Source of the DNA: an uncultured Porphyromonas sp.
GTDB taxonomy: Bacteria > Bacteroidota > Bacteroidia > Bacteroidales > Porphyromonadaceae
NCBI GenBank assembly: GCA_945965245.1
Contig: CAMFNC010000147.1
Span: 1-12,156 of the forward strand
Direction of reading: 5' to 3'
Length of the DNA: 12,156 nucleotides
The notes beneath the pieces are model-generated. The model saw only the letters and a program-made list of their open reading frames with translations, was not told the DNA's origin and ran no database searches. Numbering within the stretch: position 1 is the stretch's first letter; every line of letters begins with the position of its first letter. Shown in pieces: positions 7,065 to 12,156 of the stretch. The position numbers and the translations under genes were made by a program.

Positions 7065-8915
7065 CTAAATAATAATAGGCTGTTTGTTTGTATTGTTCAA
7101 ATGCCGAGTGGCTATTACATGCCCTTTGTCATGAATCAGATAGAGCGTGAGCGAACCTGCACTGTAATATTGTTGGCATATTCGAGTGCAATGTGATAAT
7201 AAAGTTTCGTAGAAAGGACTATCGGGTGGTAATATCTCCAGCAGTTCACGAGCCATTACAATCAGTTGGATATGATCTCGGATTTCATTTGAGCAGCCGC
7301 TTTGGTGTGCCAATTCACACACGAAGTCTTTGTTCATCTGCACTTTTCTGCTATGTGTGTCGGCATGTCCTTCTGCCAATTTGACAGCTTTACCAATCAT
7401 CAACCCCAATGCTACCTTACCTACGGATAGTTCCTGTGTTAGTTTCAGTGCTTCTCCAATGAAGTTCCCATAGTGGATAAAAGCATTATTCGAGGCATCG
7501 GGATATAAGTCCTGCATCGTTTTGAGTGAGCGAGCGCCCGAATTCAGAATGATGCGTTGCTCGCCCATAGCCTGTGCTACCTGCATCTCCTTGCGGATGC
7601 TGCTCACAAATGCTTCGTGCGAAAATGGTTTGACGATACCACTGGTGCCGATAATGGAGATACCCCCCACCACACCCAAACGAGGATTGAAGGTCTTAGC
7701 AGCCAATTCCTCACCATCCGGCACGCTAATCGTAACTTCAGCTCCTCGATGTGGTGCATATCGGTTTAGTAGCCCCATGACCTCATAAGTTATCATCTCG
7801 CGAGGCACCTTATTGATGGCCGGTCCTCCCACGGGCAGTCCAAGACCGGGCAGGGTAACGGTGCCCACACCCACTCCGGCGCGAAACGTGATGCCGTATT
7901 CATGGGTCAGCCTTACGGATGCTGCCACAATTCGACCCTGCGTTACATCCGGGTCATCACCGGCCATTTTGATTACTTCGGCATAGCCGTCCGGCGTCGA
8001 GATATGTATGGGAATACGGATTTGCTCACCATCAGGCAGATGGATGGGCAAGGCATCATCCACGTCCTTTCCGAACAATCGCAGTGTGGCAGCTTTGGCA
8101 GCAGCGGTGGCACAACTGCCTGTAGTGTATCCACAATGTAAATCAAAGAAGTCGGGATAGAGGCGTTCAATGGCAAGGCGCAATCCCCAAGGACCCGATA
8201 CTTCCGTCCATGCTTCGGATAGTGGCGGACGTCGTATGACCAAGAGCGTAGCTCCCACTTGTCGGGCATATTCTACTTTGGAGGCGAAGTATCCGCTTTT
8301 GCCACTCTCTTTGCTCACCACCAAATCCGGTGTGGGCGTAGGCAGGTGATACAGTTCTTCATCATGATTGGCTTCGTTGAAATAGAGCAATTGGCTCTCC
8401 GGTATGCCGTAAGAGAGAGCCTTGGCACGCGATTCATCCCTATTCAAAATGCGGAAAAAGCATCGCTCCGGAATCGGTTGCCAGTAATCCTGAAATTTCG
8501 GTATGGTATGCAGACCAGTCAGGAAGAGCACTTTGCGCCGTGGCACACTGTTCAGATATGTCAGAGCCTCTTGATAATCGTTTACATACACGATATCATC
8601 ATTATGTGTGGTCGGCATGTCGTAATTGCGCTCCAAACGTATGACCGGCACCTGTCTTTCGCTGGCTGCCTGTTCGATATTGCGGTGCAGGTTCAAGGCA
8701 AATGGGTGAGCCGCATCCACAATCAGTCTGACCCCTTGGTTGTCAATGCAGCGAATCATGTCGGCCGCTTCCATGGCACCCGTAATGCGCAAGCCATGAA
8801 CCAAATTGATTCTTTGCTCCAAGCCGAAGGTGCTGTATAAGAAAGGCTTTTCTGCCTCCTCAGCCACTTGAATGGCTATGCGCCCTTCGGTTGTTCCGCC
8901 AAATATCAGCAGCAT
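7065..8915 (-). CDS. CobK/CbiJ-CbiD fusion: precorrin-6A reductase and C1-methyltransferase
   Basis: The 616-residue protein has CobK/CbiJ at residues 1-255 and CbiD from about 258 to 600. The reductase part shows the N-terminal nucleotide-binding loop GGTTEGR (6-12), DAAHPFA (67-73) and SKESGKSGYFASK (201-213). CbiD, the (cobalt-)precorrin-5B C1-methyltransferase, shows GYTTGSCATAAAKAA (262-276), a glycine-rich central segment (347-372) and GISIIGTSGIVKPFS (418-432). CbiD transfers the C1 methyl in the anaerobic pathway, so its presence supports a cobalt-first route. The steps are consecutive (CbiD then CbiJ) but the domain order is reversed. The short tail after 600 is polar with no evident motif. 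The gene begins six bases after the CobI stop. Confidence 0.95.
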   Translation of the reverse strand: MLLIFGGTTEGRIAIQVAEEAEKPFLYSTFGLEQRINLVHGLRITGAMEAADMIRCIDNQGVRLIVDAAHPFALNLHRNIEQAASERQVPVIRLERNYDMPTTHNDDIVYVNDYQEALTYLNSVPRRKVLFLTGLHTIPKFQDYWQPIPERCFFRILNRDESRAKALSYGIPESQLLYFNEANHDEELYHLPTPTPDLVVSKESGKSGYFASKVEYARQVGATLLVIRRPPLSEAWTEVSGPWGLRLAIERLYPDFFDLHCGYTTGSCATAAAKAATLRLFGKDVDDALPIHLPDGEQIRIPIHISTPDGYAEVIKMAGDDPDVTQGRIVAASVRLTHEYGITFRAGVGVGTVTLPGLGLPVGGPAINKVPREMITYEVMGLLNRYAPHRGAEVTISVPDGEELAAKTFNPRLGVVGGISIIGTSGIVKPFSHEAFVSSIRKEMQVAQAMGEQRIILNSGARSLKTMQDLYPDASNNAFIHYGNFIGEALKLTQELSVGKVALGLMIGKAVKLAEGHADTHSRKVQMNKDFVCELAHQSGCSNEIRDHIQLIVMARELLEILPPDSPFYETLLSHCTRICQQYYSAGSLTLYLIHDKGHVIATRHLNNTNKQPIII

Positions 8916-8921
8916 GATTTT

Positions 8922-9656
8922 TTAGATATCTCTATCGGTGAGGAATGGTTTGTAGAGAATCATGGATGCAAAGTAGGGGAACCTCCGTTCCGAAATGGCG
9001 GAAATATCTTGGGTGGTGAATTCCTCTGCACCCATGCCCAGAAACTCGTAATAGAAGCATTGGATGTCGGGGCGTGAGCAGAGGTAGGCTTTGATGTCGG
9101 CCTCGTAATTCTTGACCTTCATGCACACGATGCTGCTGCCGTGTGTCAATCCTCGCTCCAGATGTGCCGATATTTGCTCCCAATTGCAACCCACCAGCAG
9201 GCCGCCCTCACCCATGATCAGCGGTTCTCCCAGTGCTGTGGCAGCTGCTATGAAAGAAGGTATGCCTGCCACCAATTCAGAACCGATACCCAAGGATTGC
9301 AAAAAACGCACTATGGTCTGTGTGGAGGCATAGATAGATATATCGCCCTCCACTGCTACCGCCACGCGACGGCCGACAAGGCATTCCGTTCGAATATCAT
9401 CGGCGCATTGGCGATAGGCTTCTACGGCAGCTTCACGCCTGCGCATCATGGGTACATAAAACAGTCGGATTTTAGTTCTTGATACGCCCACTGCCTCAAT
9501 GATGTCGGCGGCACGGGACGAATCGTCTTTGCCTCGCCCCGTGGTACAGGGGCAAAAGATGATATCGGCTTTTTCTAATTCTCGATAACAAGCTAAGGTC
9601 ATCAGTTCGGCATTGCCTGGACCTAATGATACGAATTTTACTGATGGTTGAGCCAT
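8922..9656 (-). CDS. cobI: Precorrin-2 C20-methyltransferase (CobI/CbiL)
   Basis: This SAM-dependent methylase adds the C20 methyl to precorrin-2 or cobalt-precorrin-2, the entry step to the corrin branch. With the start chosen here it has 244 residues, as expected. It shows FVSLGPGNAELMTL at 8-21, EGDISIYAST at 103-112 in the position of the usual GDPxxYST motif, and GIPSFIAAATALGEPL at 131-146. The frame stays open to 9761, but the extra 35 residues precede the first beta strand and have no family counterpart, so I take the ATG at 9656-9654 (MAQPSVKF). This is the first gene of the cobalamin operon, and expression must begin in the 213-base spacer with the divergent DUF3109-like gene. No cobalamin riboswitch was recognised there. 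Confidence 0.95.
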   Translation of the reverse strand: MAQPSVKFVSLGPGNAELMTLACYRELEKADIIFCPCTTGRGKDDSSRAADIIEAVGVSRTKIRLFYVPMMRRREAAVEAYRQCADDIRTECLVGRRVAVAVEGDISIYASTQTIVRFLQSLGIGSELVAGIPSFIAAATALGEPLIMGEGGLLVGCNWEQISAHLERGLTHGSSIVCMKVKNYEADIKAYLCSRPDIQCFYYEFLGMGAEEFTTQDISAISERRFPYFASMILYKPFLTDRDI

Positions 9657-9796
9657 GAGTATGATTGGGTATATATTAATTATGGTTATGTGACAAACAC
9701 TTTCCCCGTTCCGAAAAAAAGAACCCGAAAGGATTGGTGTCATAAAGATAAGCATCCTCAAACAATAAAGCTGTTTATGGAGCTGCTATCTCATAG

Positions 9797-9830
9797 AATA
9801 GGCCTTGTCGGCGGTGGCTATATGCCTATT
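9797..9830. repeat. Inverted repeat in the divergent spacer
   Basis: AATAGGC (9797-9803) and GCCTATT (9824-9830) form a seven-base-pair stem with a 20-base GC-rich loop. On the plus strand the stem is followed by TCTGTTTATTTTTAG, so it resembles a weak intrinsic terminator or leader attenuator there. On the minus strand it would lie about 140-175 nt upstream of the cobI start. It could be an operator, or chance. No protein-binding consensus was recognised. Confidence 0.4.
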
Positions 9831-9834
9831 TCTG
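9804..9834 (+). promoter_or_regulatory. Candidate promoter for the DUF3109-like gene
   Basis: A CTTG at 9804-9807 stands 19 bases upstream of TATTTCTG (9827-9834), a one-mismatch version of the Bacteroidetes -7 box TAnnTTTG. The implied start near 9840 would leave a leader of about 30 nt before the ATG at 9870. The pair overlaps the inverted repeat at 9797-9830, so a factor binding that repeat would cover the promoter. This is a weak motif call. Confidence 0.25.
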
Positions 9835-9869
9835 TTTATTTTTAGCACCGAATTACTTAAACAAAGAAT

Positions 9870-10448
9870 ATGATTGAGATAGGAGATAAAATCGTGAGCG
9901 AAGACCTGCTTGATGTCTGTTTCGCCTGCGATTATGAGAGATGCAAAGGTATTTGCTGTGTGGAGGGGGAGAGTGGTGCTCCATTGGAAGCCGGAGAGAA
10001 AGCGATGTTGGAAAAGTATTTGGAGCAAGTTCGTCCGTTGCTTTCGCCTCAAGCTCTTGGCGTGATTTCGGAGCAGGGAGTCAGCTACGTGGATGATGAT
10101 GGCGACGAAGTAACCTCCATCGTGGATGGTAAAGACTGTGTGTTTACCACATACGACGAACAGGGGAACTGCCTCTGCGCCTACGAAAAGCTGTATCGCG
10201 AGGGTGTGATTGATTTTTGCAAGCCCATCAGTTGTCGACTATATCCCATTCGTCTCACTCGTTACGCAGGTTTTACCGCTGTCAATTATCATAAATGGGA
10301 GGTTTGCCGCTGTGCCTTGAAACGAGGGAAAAACGAATCTGTCCCCCTCTATCGTTTTCTCCAAGAACCCTTGATAGCCGCTTTCGGTGAGGAATGGTAT
10401 GCGCAATTGGAGTCTTGTGCCCAATATCTGCGCCATCGGGATGAGTGA
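9870..10448 (+). CDS. DUF3109-family cysteine-rich protein (YkgJ-like)
   Basis: The 192-residue protein has 13 cysteines, in clusters at 17, 20, 25, 29 and 30 (CFACDYERCKGICC), then 90, 101 and 103, then 117 and 122 (FCKPISCRLYP), 146 and 148, and a late one at 183. This pattern and length match the DUF3109 family common in Bacteroidetes, distantly like YkgJ-type proteins thought to bind a metal or iron-sulfur cluster. The biochemical role is not known. There is no signal peptide or membrane segment, so it is probably cytoplasmic. It is transcribed divergently from the cobalamin operon and convergently to the phage genes, so a functional link to either is not shown. The ATG at 9870 is the only plausible start. 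The stop codon lies inside a long hairpin (10445-10495). Confidence 0.88.
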   Translation: MIEIGDKIVSEDLLDVCFACDYERCKGICCVEGESGAPLEAGEKAMLEKYLEQVRPLLSPQALGVISEQGVSYVDDDGDEVTSIVDGKDCVFTTYDEQGNCLCAYEKLYREGVIDFCKPISCRLYPIRLTRYAGFTAVNYHKWEVCRCALKRGKNESVPLYRFLQEPLIAAFGEEWYAQLESCAQYLRHRDE

Positions 10449-10495
10449 GTTGCACCTCAAAAAGTCAGACAAAAAACTTTTGAGGTGCAGTTCAC
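10445..10495. terminator. Long hairpin between convergent genes, possible bidirectional terminator
   Basis: GTGAGTTGCACC (10445-10456) followed by TCAAAAAGT pairs with ACTTTTGA followed by GGTGCAGTTCAC (ending at 10495). The stem has about 20 pairs with one bulged A and two G-U pairs, over a ten-base A-rich loop. It includes the TGA of the DUF3109-like gene and ends 19 bases before the end of gpG. On the plus strand a T-run follows only after about 12 bases (10509-10515), so it is not a textbook terminator. The arms also resemble the inverted ends of IS3-family (IS150-group) elements. Confidence 0.5.
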
Positions 10496-10514
10496 TGTTC
10501 TTGGATTGTTTTTT

Positions 10515-11015
10515 TCATTTCATCGTATCTTTTATTAGTTGGTTTGCAAATTCTTCGGTATTTTCCCGGGCTATATCCTCCATCCTTTTGCGGATGGTCG
10601 GATGGTCGCCCACGAACCGCCTCTCCGGTATGCGGATGGTCTGGCGAAAGGTCTGTTTGCGAGTAAGTGCCATGCCTTTGTATTTCTCGTCTTTCGTTGC
10701 CCTGTATCGTGCCCATGCCCAGCGGCGCATCTTGTCCGTTATAAACAACTCGCGATTGATGACACCGCCATCATTGTGTATCAAGGCATAGGGCGTGTCG
10801 CTCGTTATCCGCAGTCCCGACGCCGTGGGAGTATAGCGCAATGATGAGCGCAATGCACCGGAGCGCAGCAACAGACTGCCCCGTGTGTCGGGTATTTTAA
10901 CGGGTGCCCATGGGCGGTCGAAAAAGGCTTTGCGGACGAAGTTTTGGTCGAACTCATCGCCGCACTCCACGGCAAAGTCTTGTATAATATTGCGTTTTAG
11001 TTGTTCCGTTGTCAT
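10515..11015 (-). CDS. Phage virion morphogenesis protein (Mu gpG-like tail completion)
   Basis: The 166-residue protein matches the phage virion morphogenesis family (Phage_tail_S, Mu gpG), which takes part in head-tail joining. Diagnostic segments are LLLRSGALRSSLRY (48-61), YALIHNDGG (76-84) and RIPERRFVGDHPTIRKRM (128-145). The length is typical. It follows the MuF gene in the same direction with a 70-base gap, matching the F-then-G order of phage Mu. In Mu this pair is followed by protease/scaffold and major capsid genes, but here the next thing downstream is a convergent host gene. The module is therefore either rearranged or a remnant. The start ATG at 11015-11013 lies within 10-20 bases of an opposing promoter (11001-11030), whose -33 element is inside this coding sequence. 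Confidence 0.92.
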   Translation of the reverse strand: MTTEQLKRNIIQDFAVECGDEFDQNFVRKAFFDRPWAPVKIPDTRGSLLLRSGALRSSLRYTPTASGLRITSDTPYALIHNDGGVINRELFITDKMRRWAWARYRATKDEKYKGMALTRKQTFRQTIRIPERRFVGDHPTIRKRMEDIARENTEEFANQLIKDTMK

Positions 11016-11030
11016 TTTTTACTATCTTTG
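11001..11030 (+). promoter_or_regulatory. Bacteroidetes-type promoter for a small RNA
   Basis: TTG at 11001-11003 and TATCTTTG at 11023-11030 are separated by exactly 19 bases. This matches the Bacteroidetes sigma consensus (TTG at -33, TAnnTTTG at -7) at every defined position. It is the best promoter match found in the window. It points away from gpG, towards the structured segment at 11034-11100, and no open reading frame follows it at a sensible distance. Confidence 0.65.
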
Positions 11031-11033
11031 TAA

Positions 11034-11100
11034 CAAGAGAACCGAATAAAAACAATCTCGGGCGACCTTAGCCTGTAACCGTCTTTTATTCGGTTTTTCT
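11034..11100 (+). ncRNA. Putative small RNA of about 65-70 nt with its own terminator
   Basis: A promoter at 11001-11030 would start transcription near 11033-11037. From 11041 the RNA folds into an 11-bp perfect stem, ACCGAATAAAA (11041-11051) with TTTTATTCGGT (11084-11094), followed at once by TTTTCTTTTTCTG. Inside the 32-base loop, CGGGC (11059-11063 region) can pair with GCCTG (11071-11075 region) to form a second hairpin. There is no start codon with a useful reading frame. The unit fills the gap between the MuF and gpG genes on the opposite strand. Its 3' end overlaps the MuF stop codon (11086-11088), so the RNA is antisense to the MuF 3' end and the gpG leader. I do not recognise an Rfam family. 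It could regulate the phage genes in cis or act in trans; a bare bidirectional hairpin is the dull alternative. Confidence 0.55.
11041..11099 (+). terminator. Rho-independent terminator of the small RNA
   Basis: An 11-bp perfect stem at 11041-11051 and 11084-11094 is followed by TTTTCTTTTT. The U-rich tract exists only on the plus strand. On the minus strand the stem is followed by TCTCTTG, so termination of MuF transcripts there is unlikely. The stop codon of MuF (TAA, 11088-11086) lies in the 3' arm of the stem. Confidence 0.7.
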
Positions 11101-12156
11101 TTTTCTGTATATGTAGTAGGGTTGTTCATATGCCACTTTTCCACCTTTTTTTATCACTTCCAGTCCGATGTAATAATTGTAATCGTTATTCGCATTTATC
11201 TTATAAACGTTGTAGCCCTCTACATGCCTTTTCTTTTTCTCGTGTACGTTTTTTCTATCTTTCAGATTGTTCATATCCTTATTGCTTCCGAGTTTGTCGA
11301 ATCGAACGAATTGCAATCTCTCCGGCTGAGTTTCCAATACCGTGAGCATTTCTTTGCTTTCTTTGTTCTTTGCGTGAGCCAAAAAGTTTTTTACAGAGTT
11401 GTGCCGCAAGGATAATTTGCCGGTTTTCAATGCCGGCACGTCTGTTTCTCCGCTGTTCTGCTTTGCCCACTCACGGATAACGGCATCCGTCTCTTTGAGT
11501 GTTTGCGGGCGGCTTTCTTCGAGCATCCTGGTAAGCGTGCGATACACACGGCACACTTCATTATCCGCCACGTTGGCCGCCAGTTGTCCATTGTCGCCGA
11601 TGGTGCAGTGTCCGTATCCCTGCCGTCCGTAGTAGGGGTGGTGAGGCGGAAAGATGACGCTTTGTTTTCCGGGGTTGAAGCGAAACATCTCCAGTTTCCC
11701 CTCTGTGGCATTGCGCCCTGCCATGAGGGCGCGGTTGGTGTCTGTCCGCTCATATTTTCCGCGTCTGACCTTAGCGACCGTGCAGCGACATCGCCATCCG
11801 TTGGGCGGGTAATACTCCTGCCAGAACGGGTCGGCTGCCGGCAGTGTGATACCGTCCAGCGGCCGGTGCGATATGCGCACCTTGTCATCGCCGGCGGTGC
11901 GGTACTGCAAATCGTATCGGTCCGCATCCCGGCTGTCCTCCTCCCATCGTGCGGCCATTCGTGCGGATTGTGTGGCAAAAAGGTACTCCGCTTCCAAGTA
12001 ATTGCCGTTGTACTTCTCATGTATGGCCTTAACATCCCGTAGAAACGCATTAAAGGGCTTTATTTCGCCGCTTTGGTCGGTGAGCAATGTGGATGCCTCA
12101 CGGAGGGTGTGATAGGTCTTAAATCCGCTATTGGGAATAGCTTTCAAATTATAGTA
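11086..12156 (-). CDS. Mu F-like head morphogenesis protein with C-terminal effector-like domain, 5' end beyond the window
   Basis: The frame is open to the right edge, so the true start is outside; 356 residues are visible. Counting from the codon at 12148-12150 as residue 0, the head-morphogenesis part (about 1-230) shows RISHRPLDGITLP (91-103), DPFWQEYYPPNGWRCRC (106-122) and HHPYYGRQG (169-177), the hallmark of Phage_Mu_F/SPP1 gp7-type minor head proteins, which enter the capsid with the DNA. Residues of about 240-353 form a separate basic module: LRHNSVKNFLAHAKN (248-261 region), VRFDKLGSNKDM, YNVYKI (312-317) and EQPYYIYRKRK (341-351). This tail resembles the BECR-type nuclease modules (PBECR) known on phage MuF proteins; that assignment is from memory of the family's look, not a search. 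GC is about 62% over 11701-12000 but 36% over 11101-11400, suggesting that the tail was acquired separately. Confidence 0.88.
   Translation of the reverse strand, partial: YYNLKAIPNSGFKTYHTLREASTLLTDQSGEIKPFNAFLRDVKAIHEKYNGNYLEAEYLFATQSARMAARWEEDSRDADRYDLQYRTAGDDKVRISHRPLDGITLPAADPFWQEYYPPNGWRCRCTVAKVRRGKYERTDTNRALMAGRNATEGKLEMFRFNPGKQSVIFPPHHPYYGRQGYGHCTIGDNGQLAANVADNEVCRVYRTLTRMLEESRPQTLKETDAVIREWAKQNSGETDVPALKTGKLSLRHNSVKNFLAHAKNKESKEMLTVLETQPERLQFVRFDKLGSNKDMNNLKDRKNVHEKKKRHVEGYNVYKINANNDYNYYIGLEVIKKGGKVAYEQPYYIYRKRKTE

Noticed and set aside
8259..8840. A 193-codon plus-strand open frame inside cobK-cbiD
   Set aside because: It lies fully antisense to the well-conserved CobK domain and has no recognisable motif. 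High-GC coding regions often leave open frames on the opposite strand.
9657..9761. N-terminal extension of CobI by 35 residues
   Set aside because: The extra residues have no counterpart in the family and would use the promoter-containing spacer. The internal ATG at 9656 gives the standard length.
9648..9845. A 65-codon plus-strand open frame across the divergent spacer
   Set aside because: It starts inside the cobI coding sequence, runs through the putative promoter and hairpin of the next gene, and has no domain.
9657..9869. Cobalamin riboswitch
   Set aside because: GCCACC and GGGGAAA fragments caught the eye on the minus strand, but order and spacing do not fit the cobalamin core and there is no B12 box.
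11122..11415. A 97-codon plus-strand open frame downstream of the small-RNA promoter
   Set aside because: The strong terminator at 11041-11099 lies between the promoter and this frame, and the frame is antisense to the MuF tail with no motif.
11503..12042. A 179-codon plus-strand open frame opposite the MuF gene
   Set aside because: It mirrors the GC-rich MuF coding region and has no motif, while the minus-strand frame carries the clear Mu F signature.

Overview
The window looks like a chromosomal segment of a Bacteroidales bacterium (Bacteroides, Parabacteroides, Porphyromonas or Tannerella type; the genus cannot be fixed by eye). Three things point there: corrin-ring genes fused into multidomain proteins, promoter-like sequences of the Bacteroidetes form (TTG, 19-nt spacer, TAnnTTTG), and a cysteine-rich DUF3109-type gene.

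Layout. (1) Bases 1-902, minus strand: the first 300 codons of a long-chain acyl-CoA synthetase, cut by the left edge. (2) Bases 903-1299: an intergenic stretch holding a 22-bp-period tandem repeat with four copies, small inverted repeats, and a promoter-like box just upstream of the acyl-CoA synthetase. (3) Bases 1300-9656, minus strand: six tightly packed genes forming one apparent cobalamin operon. In transcription order these are cobI/cbiL, a cobK-cbiD fusion, a cobJ-cobH fusion, cobL (cbiE+cbiT), a cbiG-cobM fusion, and cobB/cbiA. They encode ten activities that take precorrin-2/cobalt-precorrin-2 to cob(II)yrinic acid a,c-diamide. CbiD and CbiG with no CobG in the cluster indicate the anaerobic, cobalt-first route. 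Cobalt chelatase, cobalt transport and lower-ligand/adenosylation genes are absent from the window. (4) Bases 9657-9869: a divergent spacer without a recognisable cobalamin riboswitch. (5) Bases 9870-10448, plus strand: a DUF3109-like 13-cysteine protein whose stop codon lies in a long hairpin. (6) Bases 10515-12156, minus strand: two Mu-like phage morphogenesis genes, gpG (complete) and MuF/gpF (5' end beyond the right edge).

The most interesting part is the phage end. The MuF protein changes sharply in base composition within one reading frame, about 62% GC in the head-morphogenesis module and about 36% GC in the C-terminal module (my hand counts). The tail looks like an exchanged effector domain, probably of the nuclease type found on phage MuF proteins. 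In the 70-nt gap between MuF and gpG, on the opposite strand, is a complete small transcription unit: a good Bacteroidetes promoter, then about 65-70 nt of structured RNA ending in an 11-bp perfect stem and a U-rich tract. Its terminator overlaps the MuF stop codon, so it would be antisense to the MuF 3' end and to the gpG leader. No protein-coding immunity gene is visible between them, which makes this RNA the best candidate for an undescribed element here.
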